DNA of 64,000 nucleotides from an uncultured Prevotella sp. (GCA_905233165.1 CAJODL010000005.1:1-64000); one strand, 5' to 3'. Counted from the stretch's first letter, positions 26,362 to 33,942 are shown. Numbers and translations are program-made. Notes: generated from the letters alone by a model not told the origin.

Positions 26362-27218
26362 TGTTCTATAACAGCTATCTTTGAATTTATTGTATTTTTA
26401 TTTTTTTTATATGATATGAATTCCAATATATAACAAGCAATTAATATAATGGTGCAAATGACAATCCCTCTTTCGAATAATTCTTTATTATTCTCATAAA
26501 TCCCCTTTAGAAGTGCACCTAATAAGACTGGAATTATGACTGCTATCATTCCATACAATCCATCATTCATATCAAGTTCGTCGATAAGACTAATGCGTTC
26601 CTTCCTTTTTGCATTAATCTCTTCTCTTAACTTCTTTTCTTTTTCCTTCCATTTTTGTTTTTCCAGTTCCTCTTCTTTACGCCTTTGCAATTCAGCAACC
26701 AAATCTCCAGTTTGTGTATCTATTTCTTCCAACTTCTCTATGTCATCTGCGTATTTCTTTATTTGTCCAAATAGAGTGTTAGCTAAATTGACAAAATCCT
26801 GGTTATAGTTGTCACCTGTGTAATTTTGTACATTACATATCTTCTCAAGTTTTTCATATAATTCTATAGTTGAAAACTTTATACCAAGTTCTTTGATTGC
26901 TCGTTTACGGATTTCTTTTAATACCTTTTCATCATTTTTGTTTTTAAGCGTTTTACTTTTACTATATAATTCATTCGATATTCTTACTTTTTCTTGATCG
27001 TAAGGATTCAAAAAATTGGCTGGATCGCATCTTTTTATAATTTCATCATACAACGATTCAAAAACTCCAGGTATAGGATTAGGGTGTTCTAGTTTATCGG
27101 AAACGCCATCGATATTTGAGAAGAGCTGTTGGGGATTACTTTTTACTTCTTCAAAATCATACTGATCATCGTTTTGCTGTGTCATATATTTGGTTTTGTT
27201 TTCGATTAAAAGTTTCAT
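26295..27218 (-). CDS. Membrane protein with degenerate J-like modules and coiled coil
   Basis: A 307-aa protein of unknown function. Residues about 52-115 (LYDEIIKRCDPANF ... IKELGIKF) and 118-165 (LYEKLEKICNVQNY) are two copies of the module seen in the small J-like protein, with HPD changed to DPA and NVQ. A charged coiled coil spans about 165-215. Two hydrophobic helices follow (about 222-240 and 250-268), then a short tail. The start ATG overlaps the upstream stop (ATGA). The domain order suggests a membrane-anchored scaffold facing the cytoplasm. Confidence 0.7.
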   Translation of the reverse strand: MKLLIENKTKYMTQQNDDQYDFEEVKSNPQQLFSNIDGVSDKLEHPNPIPGVFESLYDEIIKRCDPANFLNPYDQEKVRISNELYSKSKTLKNKNDEKVLKEIRKRAIKELGIKFSTIELYEKLEKICNVQNYTGDNYNQDFVNLANTLFGQIKKYADDIEKLEEIDTQTGDLVAELQRRKEEELEKQKWKEKEKKLREEINAKRKERISLIDELDMNDGLYGMIAVIIPVLLGALLKGIYENNKELFERGIVICTIILIACYILEFISYKKNKNTINSKIAVIEQWLQEYGTQSLDGSETEAKELN

Positions 27219-27688
27219 CGGTTTAATTTGATTTCAAGTTCTTTTAATGCTAAAAATATTGCAATCTTCTCATAGTTACTTAATTTTCTAACATCAACTC
27301 CTTTAATATAGATATTCGTAGAGTAAATCGTTGGTGTATTTGTAAAGCCAATACGAAAATCTGAACCTAACCCCGTCGAAGACAAATAAATCTTTTTGTC
27401 AGCATATAAAGCATTCTCTACAAAACAAAACCGATAATCAGCTTCAATAGTATTATATTCATATTCAACTTCTATTGCACCTTCTATAGGCTTGTTTGTA
27501 TAGCATACAAAAAAGTCTGGAAAACTATTTGTTAAATAAATATTATTGTCCACCCCTAAACTATTAGGGCTGATATATATTTTCATATCAGCAGATGGAA
27601 TATGTGGCGTTAAACTTAATTGAAAGGACCTTGCTTCCAAGAAAGTAGATGTAAATATTAAAAATATGAATAAGGCCCTTCTTAACAT
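27215..27688 (-). CDS. Secreted protein with internal beta repeats
   Basis: A 157-aa protein with a signal peptide (MLRRALFIFLIFTSTFLEA). The mature part is a run of about five strand-turn-strand units of some 20 residues: ADMKIYIS, DNNIYLTN, ADYRFCFVE, ADKKIYLS, SDFRIGFTN. The periodic A/S-D-x-[KR]-I-Y pattern resembles DUF6150-type repeats. It ends with a short helix (YEKIAIFLALKELEIKL). Function unknown. Confidence 0.65.
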   Translation of the reverse strand: MLRRALFIFLIFTSTFLEARSFQLSLTPHIPSADMKIYISPNSLGVDNNIYLTNSFPDFFVCYTNKPIEGAIEVEYEYNTIEADYRFCFVENALYADKKIYLSSTGLGSDFRIGFTNTPTIYSTNIYIKGVDVRKLSNYEKIAIFLALKELEIKLNR

Positions 27689-27692
27689 TGTA

Positions 27693-28052
27693 TTATTTTT
27701 TAATATAGTTTATTTCCTTTGATTTCGCTTCTTCTACAGGAATCTCTTTACTAACCACATACATTCTTGCAAGTCTATCATCTCCTGCAGACATATTCAC
27801 TGATTCCAATTTCCAACCTTGACTTACGAACCAATTAACTGCTCCCATAACAGTGTTAAATACTATGACTTCGCCTTCTTCTGTTTTATATTGTTCAGAG
27901 TATTTTCCATTACCTGTGTCAATCGTTGGTGTTGCCCCCCTTTGAACTGCTAAAATTTCAATATAGGTTTTCACGGTTTTTCGTTCTGTCGACTCTGCCC
28001 TCAATCCTGTTGTTAGTACACTTAATGTTAAAATCAAAAATAACTTTTTCAT
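27693..28052 (-). CDS. Secreted small protein, DUF4177-like
   Basis: A 119-aa protein with a signal peptide (MKKLFLILTLSVLTTGLRA). The pattern AVNWFVSQGWKLESVN followed by a strand with ARMYVVSKE resembles the short DUF4177 fold (a helix, G-W-x-L, then a strand). The match is by pattern only. It is the first gene of the AT-rich operon. The bases upstream hold a strongly self-complementary element (28108-28256). Confidence 0.6.
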   Translation of the reverse strand: MKKLFLILTLSVLTTGLRAESTERKTVKTYIEILAVQRGATPTIDTGNGKYSEQYKTEEGEVIVFNTVMGAVNWFVSQGWKLESVNMSAGDDRLARMYVVSKEIPVEEAKSKEINYIKK

Positions 28053-28107
28053 AATCTTAAAGTTTTAATAGTAACTATTAGTTATTGGTATGATATACAC
28101 AAAAAAA

Positions 28108-28256
28108 CGTGGACAAATTACTTCGTCTACGCTTCCGAGGTATTGGGGATAACCTAGCATTCTTAAACGAGTAAATGTCCACGCTGAACAGCGTGAACTA
28201 TCTACTTCAATTCTTGAATGCTTCTTCTAATTCCCCAATTATCGGATAGCAAGAAT
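28108..28256. other. Strongly self-complementary intergenic element
   Basis: Several perfect complementary pairs lie in 150 bases: CGTGGACA (28108-28115) with TGTCCACG (28176-28183); ATTGGGGA (28142-28149) with TCCCCAAT (28232-28239); AGCATTC (28156-28162) with GAATGCT (28216-28222); CACGCTG (28180-28186) with CAGCGTG (28189-28195). The second and third pairs are nested and cross the first, so a pseudoknot or alternating folds are possible. Strand and role are unknown. No coding frame covers it. Confidence 0.55.
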
Positions 28257-28348
28257 CAAAAGTGGATGTTCAAATCCTATATGTCTTTAGTTTATTTCGA
28301 TTATGTCATAAGCATTTGCTTTTGAGTTGTTCAACATTATCTGATGGT

Positions 28349-28618
28349 TTATACTTGTTCATGGGCATAGTTCTGATAGTTGCCCAATATCTGCTCAATA
28401 TGTATGACCTCAGGGCAGGAGTCCCATGTTACGCCTCCACCCATGAGGTACCACTTTTCGCGCTCTTTCGCTGGCACCTTCTTTAGTGAAGGGAAGGCAG
28501 AAATAGGCATCATTACAGAACGCCCGTCCTGCAAATCAACTTGAAATTTTCCTCTACGGGGAAATGACAAGCGCTTAATCTTCGGCTTTACATTCCAATA
28601 TCCTTCCGTCTTGTACAT
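28349..28618 (-). CDS. DUF2442 protein
   Basis: An 89-aa protein matching DUF2442: FPRRGKFQVDLQDGRSVMMPISAFPSL is the family core. It begins 4 bases after the DUF4160 gene, an arrangement widely seen in bacteria. Such DUF4160/DUF2442 pairs are often listed as possible toxin-antitoxin modules, without clear experimental support that I know of. Molecular role unknown. Confidence 0.8.
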   Translation of the reverse strand: MYKTEGYWNVKPKIKRLSFPRRGKFQVDLQDGRSVMMPISAFPSLKKVPAKEREKWYLMGGGVTWDSCPEVIHIEQILGNYQNYAHEQV

Positions 28619-28622
28619 AATG

Positions 28623-28919
28623 CTATTTGTTTTTATTAATCTTGATTATTCTAATTGTCTCACCCTGCTTGAAGTGGTTCCATTGGCTGAGCAGTTTGGC
28701 ACAGTATTGTCTAGCTATTTCCACCACTTCTTTTGCCTGTGCATCCGTCAAATCCCCTTTGTCCGCCAATTCCACGTTCGGTTCCAACCAAATCTTGCAT
28801 AGATGCTCAGTACTACGTTTACCTACATGAACGTGAGCACGGTTTTCATGATAGTCAGTATTCCAGAAAAGGAACTGCCATATGACTTTTGCTGTAATGT
28901 AGAGTAGTATTTTGGGCAT
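28623..28919 (-). CDS. DUF4160 protein
   Basis: A 98-aa protein matching DUF4160. The motif ENRAHVHVGKR near residue 25 contains the family His pair, and LTDAQAKEVVEIARQY is the C-terminal helix. It is the first gene of a two-gene operon with DUF2442, driven by the promoter at 28960-28991. That promoter is nearly identical to that of the trigger factor gene. Confidence 0.82.
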   Translation of the reverse strand: MPKILLYITAKVIWQFLFWNTDYHENRAHVHVGKRSTEHLCKIWLEPNVELADKGDLTDAQAKEVVEIARQYCAKLLSQWNHFKQGETIRIIKINKNK

Positions 28920-28957
28920 ATACTGCGATGTTTAGGTATTATTTGCATTAATCTGCC

Positions 28958-29044
28958 TGCAAAGGTACGATTAACTGAGCAAAATACCAAACAAAAAGGA
29001 AAGATTTTTCATTTTTGCTTGTATTTTCTAACGAAAGTACCTTA
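28958..29044 (-). repeat. Promoter module, inverted copy (C)
   Basis: Read on the minus strand, this block begins AAGGTACTTTCGTT and ends TCGTACCTTTG. It aligns almost base for base with 29750-29834 on the plus strand, including GAAAATACAA, CAAAAATGAAAA and TTTGTTTGGTATTTTGCTCA. Confidence 0.8.
28960..28991 (-). promoter_or_regulatory. Promoter of the DUF4160/DUF2442 operon
   Basis: Minus-strand TTTG (28988-28991), 20 bases, TACCTTTG (28960-28967). Confidence 0.75.
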
Positions 29045-29655
29045 GACCGACAGGTCAAAATTACAACTATTTTTCAAACTGACAAAGAAAATTGTAATAT
29101 TTTTCAAAAATAAGTTTTCTCTGTAGAAGGGATTATTAATTCTTGAGACCTCCGGAACAAGCGTCCCCTTGAGCCGGGCAGACAGTTTTCGTTAGAGGCT
29201 TTGAAAGGTGACGGTCTTTTTATGTTTTTAAAGATACGCCGTCTCGTTTTTTGCGCTCTCTTGCTTTTAATGCCATGGTGAGAAAAGTCGGATGAAATCC
29301 AACGAAAATATGAGAGCAAAACCTACATAACGTGTATATAAAAAATTATAAGCCCCTATATACATATAAGTATATATAGGGGCATGTATTTAATTTTGTT
29401 TATACACGTTACCTTTGCTCAACGTAAAAGACTTTTTTTTACTGCAGTGCACAGGAAAACTTTTTTCAGTGCACTGGAAAAATTCCTACTCTGCACTCCC
29501 GTAAATTGGGAACCCTAATAAAAAACGCAGATGTTAGCGACACATTCCCAGTGTGGGAACCAAATGTTCCCCCGCAGGGAATATAATCTCGTGAGCAGTG
29601 AGCCGTAATCTCACTAAGGACGAGCCGTAATCTCGTCATGAGTAACTTTGACTTA
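29045..29655. other. Repeat-rich spacer without a convincing gene
   Basis: The 71-codon minus-strand frame at 29104-29319 is not convincing. The stretch holds a possible GACGG/CCGTC stem near 29210-29247 and a nested palindrome at 29329-29410. It also has CAGTGCAC-type palindromes near 29440-29490, two TTCCC/GGGAA hairpins near 29548-29580, and a direct repeat GAGCCGTAATCTC at about 29598 and 29622. Confidence 0.5.
29329..29410. repeat. Nested inverted repeat
   Basis: The outer arms AACGTGTATA (29329-29338) and TATACACGTT (29401-29410) are perfect. The inner arms GCCCCTATATA (29352-29362) and TATATAGGGGC (29373-29383) are an 11-bp perfect stem. Confidence 0.8.
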
Positions 29656-29706
29656 GCAGTCGAAGGTACTCCGTCATGGAAAAAAATAAAAAAAATTGTC
29701 TTTTTA

Positions 29707-29738
29707 TTTGCATTTCTCATAACTTATTCGTACCTTTG
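29707..29738 (+). promoter_or_regulatory. Upstream promoter of tig
   Basis: TTTG (29707-29710), 20 bases, TACCTTTG (29731-29738), within repeat copy A. Confidence 0.6.
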
Positions 29739-29802
29739 ACATTGCAGTCGAAGGTACTTTCGTTCGAAAATACAACCAAAAATGAAAATAATTTCACTTT
29801 TG

Positions 29803-29834
29803 TTTGGTATTTTGCTCACTTATTCGTACCTTTG
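29803..29834 (+). promoter_or_regulatory. Proximal promoter of tig
   Basis: TTTG (29803-29806), 20 bases, TACCTTTG (29827-29834), within repeat copy B; the ATG is 44 bases further on. Confidence 0.75.
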
Positions 29835-29878
29835 CAGCCAATTTGTGAGAAAATTAAAAATAATACAATCATAAAATT

Positions 29879-31228
29879 ATGAACATTTCATTTGATAACA
29901 CAGAAAAGATTAGCGGCGTACTTACTATCGTTATAGAGGAGGCTGACTATCAGGCAGATGTAAAGAAACAGCTGAACGACTATCGCAAACGTGCAAACAT
30001 TCCTGGATTCCGTCCTGGTATGGCTCCTATGGGTCTCATCAAGAAGCAGGTTGAGCCATCAGTCAAGGTTGACGTCATTAACAAACTCGTTGGTAACAAG
30101 ATTTACGAGTATGTTCGTGAGCAGAAGATTAATATGCTGGGTGAGCCAATGCCACATGAGGGTGAGGCTCCTGTAGATCTCGACCAGCCAGCTCCTTATA
30201 CTCTGAAGTTCGACATCGCTGTTGCTCCAGAGATGGACGTAAAGTTATCAAAGCACAACAAGATAGCATACTATGACATTCAGGTTGATGAGAAGATGGT
30301 TAACGACCAGATTGACGCTTACGCTTCTCGTGGCGGTAAGTATGAGAAGGTTGACGACTACAAGGAAGGCGACATGCTGAAGGGCGACCTTCGCGAGCTC
30401 AATGCTGACGGTTCTACAAAGGAAGGTGGCATAGAGGTTGCTGACGCTGTAATGCTGCCTGGATATATGAAGAATGAGGATGAAAAGAAGAAGTTCGGCA
30501 AGTGTAAGGCTGGCGACATCATCTCTTTCAACCCAAAGAAGGCTTTTGAGTCTGAGATAGAGATTTCTTCTCTCCTGAAGATAACAAAGGAAGAGGCTCA
30601 GAACATTGAGGCTGACTTCTCATACCAGATTACTGAAATCACTCGCTACGTAAAGCATGCTATCGACCAGGAACTCTTCGACCAGACTTTTGGCGAGGGC
30701 AATGTAAAGAGCGAGAAGGAATTCAAGGAAAAGATTGAGGCTAATCTGAAGGAGCAGCTCGCTATGAATGCTGAGTACAGATTCCTTGCTGACGTTCGTG
30801 CTTATGTAGAGAAGAAACTTGGTAAGGTAGAGTATGCTGACTCTATCATGAAGCGCATCATGCTTGCCAACAACAAGGACAAGGATATGGACTATGTTGA
30901 GAAGAACTACGAGTCAAGCATCAAGGAACTCACATGGCACCTGGCTAAGAACCAGCTCCTTGAGCAGTGTGAGGTGAAGATTGAGGATGCCGACGTTAAG
31001 GAGGTAGCCAAAGAGATGACTCGCATGCAGTTTGCTCAGTATGGTATGTCAAACATCCCAGAGGAGTACATCGAGAACTATGCTGAGGAAATGCTGAAGA
31101 AGCCAGAGCAGGTTGACCAGCTCGTTAACCAGGCTGCTGACCGCAAGCTGATGAAGGCTCTGAAGGATGTTGTTACTCTGGAAGAGAAGCAGATTAGCTT
31201 CGAGGAGTTTAATAAGCTGGCTCAGTAG
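29879..31228 (+). CDS. tig: Trigger factor (ribosome-associated chaperone and prolyl isomerase)
   Basis: A 449-aa Bacteroidetes-type trigger factor. The N-terminal ribosome-binding domain has RANIPGFRPGMAPMGLIK, the loop that docks on L23. A divergent FKBP-like domain follows (about 150-245), then a helical SurA-like chaperone domain. It assists folding of nascent chains. It is monocistronic, with two tandem promoters and a strong terminator. Codon use is even and biased, as expected of a highly expressed gene. Confidence 0.93.
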   Translation: MNISFDNTEKISGVLTIVIEEADYQADVKKQLNDYRKRANIPGFRPGMAPMGLIKKQVEPSVKVDVINKLVGNKIYEYVREQKINMLGEPMPHEGEAPVDLDQPAPYTLKFDIAVAPEMDVKLSKHNKIAYYDIQVDEKMVNDQIDAYASRGGKYEKVDDYKEGDMLKGDLRELNADGSTKEGGIEVADAVMLPGYMKNEDEKKKFGKCKAGDIISFNPKKAFESEIEISSLLKITKEEAQNIEADFSYQITEITRYVKHAIDQELFDQTFGEGNVKSEKEFKEKIEANLKEQLAMNAEYRFLADVRAYVEKKLGKVEYADSIMKRIMLANNKDKDMDYVEKNYESSIKELTWHLAKNQLLEQCEVKIEDADVKEVAKEMTRMQFAQYGMSNIPEEYIENYAEEMLKKPEQVDQLVNQAADRKLMKALKDVVTLEEKQISFEEFNKLAQ

Positions 31229-31318
31229 TTTCAGGTTTCAAGTTTCAGGTTTCAGGTTAAGACCTTTGACCTTAGACCTTTGACCTTTGACCTTAAGATA
31301 AACACATTATTTATATAT

Positions 31319-31356
31319 AAAAGCACCAGTTGGGGACTATCCAATTGGTGCTTTTG
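31319..31356 (+). terminator. Intrinsic terminator after tig
   Basis: Stem AAAAGCACCAGTTGG / CCAATTGGTGCTTTT (one G-T pair) with loop GGACTAT, ending in a T-run. Confidence 0.88.
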
Positions 31357-31421
31357 TGTTAAATTATGCTAAAAACACAATATTCTGCAAAAGTTACACA
31401 ACAGGTTTAAATGTTTTTTTA

Positions 31422-31429
31422 TACCTTTG
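31422..31429 (+). promoter_or_regulatory. -7 element of the ECF sigma operon
   Basis: TACCTTTG, 20 bases before the ATG at 31450. It lies inside the ORF-track frame that begins at 31411 and so rules that start out. Confidence 0.65.
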
Positions 31430-31449
31430 CATGCAGAAAAGCAATTATT

Positions 31450-31764
31450 ATGGCAAAACAGATACTTACGATATTATCATTGACTATGGCACTGACATTT
31501 ATGCCATGTATGCAGAATACTGCTTCTGCACGCATTGAGCTCAGTGAAATAGAACAACCCGTAAAGATAGAACTGACGGGTAACACTTTAGCGGTATCTG
31601 GTGCTCAGGGCAAGGTGCTGCATATATACAATCTCATTGGTGTTGAGATTTTGGTAGCAAAGATTGACAGCAACCTGAAATATTTCGACCTCACCAATCT
31701 TCCAAAGGGCATCTACCCCGTTAAGGTAGGTAATATCTCAAAGAAGATAAGCATTCAAAGATAA
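31450..31764 (+). CDS. Small exported protein made of a sorting-signal-like domain
   Basis: A 104-aa protein with a signal peptide (about 1-26). The remainder reads like a type IX secretion C-terminal sorting domain: VLHIYNLIGVEIL, then FDLTNLPKGIYPVKVG and a last strand ISKKISIQ. Normally this domain is the tail of a large cargo; here it is essentially the entire mature protein. It is the first gene of the ECF sigma operon, 5 bases before the sigma gene. Confidence 0.75.
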   Translation: MAKQILTILSLTMALTFMPCMQNTASARIELSEIEQPVKIELTGNTLAVSGAQGKVLHIYNLIGVEILVAKIDSNLKYFDLTNLPKGIYPVKVGNISKKISIQR

Positions 31765-31769
31765 ATTCT

Positions 31770-32339
31770 ATGGATGAGCAGGCGCTCCTACAAGCTCTGC
31801 GCAATACTGAGACGCGGCATAGAGCGTTCACCCAAATCGTAAATCAATATAGCGAGAAGGTTTATTGGATTGTGCGTCATATTGTCGGCACCCACGAGGA
31901 TGCAGACGATGTGGTGCAGAATACCTTTATAAAGCTATGGAACAAGATTGACGATTTTCGTGGTGACTCAAAGCTATCTACATGGATGCATCGTGTTGCA
32001 GTAAATGAAGCCCTCGATTTCCTGAGACGTGAAAAGAAACACAAGGACAACCTTACTGACGACTCTGTAATAACAGATCGCACCTCTGGAGAGGTCTCTT
32101 TGGGCGGTTTCTCTGACATATACTTTGATGGCGACGAACTGGACAAGGTGTTGAGAGACATCATCGACACATTGCCCGAAGCACAAAGAACAGTATTCTG
32201 CATGAGATACTTTGACAATATGTCGTACAAGGAGATTTCGGAGATACTGGGAACCTCGGAAGGAGGTCTGAAAGCCAACTATCATCATGCAGTAGAAAAA
32301 ATAAAATTAAACCTTTCGCAACGCATGACGTCAATATGA
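31770..32339 (+). CDS. ECF-family RNA polymerase sigma factor
   Basis: A 189-aa sigma-70 family protein of the extracytoplasmic-function group. Region 2 is FTQIVNQYSEKVYWIVRHIV through DADDVVQNTFIKLWNKI, and region 4 is LPEAQRTVFCMRYFDNMSYK with MSYKEISEILGTSEGGLKA as the HTH. An acidic linker joins them. The following small membrane protein is its probable anti-sigma factor. Confidence 0.93.
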   Translation: MDEQALLQALRNTETRHRAFTQIVNQYSEKVYWIVRHIVGTHEDADDVVQNTFIKLWNKIDDFRGDSKLSTWMHRVAVNEALDFLRREKKHKDNLTDDSVITDRTSGEVSLGGFSDIYFDGDELDKVLRDIIDTLPEAQRTVFCMRYFDNMSYKEISEILGTSEGGLKANYHHAVEKIKLNLSQRMTSI

Positions 32340-32369
32340 TGTAACTAACATATTAAAGAAGTATAAAGG

Positions 32370-32747
32370 ATGATGAACGTAAATCTTGACAAATTCACGG
32401 ACAAAGGCCAATATAAGGTGCCAGAAGGATATTTCGATACCCTTGCAGACCGTATTATGGCTAACATTCCAGAAGCTCCGATACAAGAGAAGAAGCAGAA
32501 GAAGTCAGCAAAAATCATATCTCTCAATACCAGAGTTAAAATTGCTGTTGCAGCAGCTATTGCCGGTGCTCTCATCAGCAGTATAACAGTACGTCTGTAC
32601 CAGCAAGACAAAAAACTTGCCGATGTTAACACAAAGACAGAAATGACAACAACCCCTGAAACATACGGCGAGGAGTATGTAAATGACTACATCGACTATG
32701 CTATGGTTGATGAGGATGATATTTACAAATACTTATCTGAAAACTAA
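32370..32747 (+). CDS. Probable anti-sigma factor (single-pass membrane protein)
   Basis: A 125-aa protein with a cytoplasmic N-terminus (VPEGYFDTLADRIMANIPE), one hydrophobic helix (about 57-75) and an acidic external tail. The KVPEGYFD..... pattern at the start is frequent in Bacteroidetes proteins encoded next to ECF sigma genes. The start is 32370 or the adjacent ATG at 32373. It overlaps nothing and is 30 bp past the sigma stop. Its role as anti-sigma is inferred from order and topology. Confidence 0.7.
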   Translation: MMNVNLDKFTDKGQYKVPEGYFDTLADRIMANIPEAPIQEKKQKKSAKIISLNTRVKIAVAAAIAGALISSITVRLYQQDKKLADVNTKTEMTTTPETYGEEYVNDYIDYAMVDEDDIYKYLSEN

Positions 32748-32769
32748 TTTTCTTAAAATACCCACTTTA

Positions 32770-33228
32770 ATGAATATAAGACAATTTTTCTTTATATTGG
32801 CGCTGATGCTCACCACACTTACTGTGAGTGCACAGTCACCAAAGCATCATGACCGTCCTGACAAAGAACATAAATTCAACCCTGAGCAGTTTGCACGCGC
32901 CCAAGAGGCTTTCATAGTGAAAGAGGCACAGCTGACACAACAGGAGACAGCAGCATTTATGCCTGTATTCAGGGAGATGTTGCAGAAGCAGAGAACTCTC
33001 TTCAGACAATATCGTCAATTCGCCCATGCAAAGCCACAAAACGACAAAGAGGCTGCAAAGCTGTTAAAGGACGTTGATGACCTGGATTTGCAGATAAAGA
33101 AAATCGAAATTGATTATCATGCAAAATTCTGCAAGGTGATATCACCAATGAAGGTGTATCAGGTGCATAAGGCAATGAACAGGTTCAAGCACATCACAAT
33201 GGAGCGTGTGGCAAAGCGCAAGAACTAA
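32770..33228 (+). CDS. Periplasmic Spy/CpxP-like protein
   Basis: A 152-aa protein with a signal peptide (MNIRQFFFILALMLTTLTVSA). The mature part is helical and charged: FNPEQFARAQEAFIVKEAQLTQQE, then a long helix and a second pair. L-T-x-x-E/Q repeats recall Spy/ZraP/CpxP sensors and chaperones. The ATG at 32770 is chosen over the ORF-track start because it begins the signal peptide. Last gene of the ECF operon; it may sense or buffer envelope stress for the sigma/anti-sigma pair. Confidence 0.75.
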   Translation: MNIRQFFFILALMLTTLTVSAQSPKHHDRPDKEHKFNPEQFARAQEAFIVKEAQLTQQETAAFMPVFREMLQKQRTLFRQYRQFAHAKPQNDKEAAKLLKDVDDLDLQIKKIEIDYHAKFCKVISPMKVYQVHKAMNRFKHITMERVAKRKN

Positions 33229-33929
33229 TAATCCCTGCTAATAGACTCAGCAAAAAGACGATATATTTCACGTGTCAGATGGTCTTCAATCATGGCCATC
33301 TGTTTTTTTATCACCTCCTTGTCGCCACGCCTCATAGGACCTGTCTGTGCATCCTTTGGAGACATGATGCAAGCCTTGGATGCTGTCTCACGAATGAGAG
33401 GACCAAAGAGTTTGAAATCAAGCCCTTCCTTCTCTACGAGTTTCTCTGCCAGACGATAGCAATGATTTGAGAGATTGGAAGCAAAGACAGCAGCCAGATG
33501 CAGCTTCTTACGGGTTTCGGAATCAGCCTCTGTGACATGTTGGGAAATGCTATTGGCAAGTTCCTCAACGACCTTCTTGGCATCAGCATTGGCAGCCTCT
33601 ATAAAAATAGGAATCTCAGAGAAATCAACCCTCTTGTCTTTTGAGAAAGACTGCATAGGATAAAGCACTCCAGAAAGACTACCCATAGGCACACTGCCGG
33701 CAGTATGGACGACAACAGGAGAAGGAGTGGCTTGCAGTACACCACTCTGCTCTATCTGACTGAAAACTATGTTGATAGCATCATCCTTTACACAGATGAT
33801 ATAGACATCAGCACCAGCAACAATCTTCTCATTGCGATGCCACACCTGAAGTATCTCATGACCTGCATCCAAAAGAGCATAACGCAACTGGGTGCCAAGA
33901 TTTCCTGAACCTAAAATTACTACTTTCAT
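33225..33929 (-). CDS. Rossmann-fold/DUF2520 reductase, probable ketopantoate reductase (PanG-like)
   Basis: A 234-aa NAD(P)-dependent reductase. The N-terminal motif MKVVILGSGNLGTQLRYAL binds the nucleotide, GVLYPMQSFSKD is the typical DUF2520 signature, and the C-terminal half is helical (HLAAVFASNLSNHCYRLAE). PanG of Francisella, a ketopantoate reductase, belongs to this family as far as I recall. The gene is divergent from panB-panC-panD, and no panE is present in the window, so a ketopantoate reductase role is likely. It converges with the Spy-like gene, with a 4-base overlap of ends. Confidence 0.78.
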   Translation of the reverse strand: MKVVILGSGNLGTQLRYALLDAGHEILQVWHRNEKIVAGADVYIICVKDDAINIVFSQIEQSGVLQATPSPVVVHTAGSVPMGSLSGVLYPMQSFSKDKRVDFSEIPIFIEAANADAKKVVEELANSISQHVTEADSETRKKLHLAAVFASNLSNHCYRLAEKLVEKEGLDFKLFGPLIRETASKACIMSPKDAQTGPMRRGDKEVIKKQMAMIEDHLTREIYRLFAESISRDY

Positions 33930-33934
33930 AGCCC

Positions 33935-33942
33935 CAAAGGTA
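33935..33942 (-). promoter_or_regulatory. -7 element of the PanG-like gene
   Basis: TACCTTTG on the minus strand, only 5 bases before the ATG at 33929; the transcript is probably leaderless or nearly so. Confidence 0.65.

Larger units (their letters stand above)
29656..29834 (+). repeat. Promoter module, tandem copies A and B
   Basis: Copy A (29656-29738) and copy B (29744-29834) each begin GCAGTCGAAGGTACT and end ACTTATTCGTACCTTTG. Copy B is close to the inverted copy C at 28958-29044. Confidence 0.8.

Noticed and set aside
28108-28256. Integron attC site or retron msr-msd
   Set aside because: There is no integrase core site, no reverse transcriptase gene and no matching conserved bases; only the self-complementarity is similar.
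29104-29319. 71-codon minus-strand frame
   Set aside because: No promoter, no recognisable domain, highly basic composition; kept only as a possible non-coding element.
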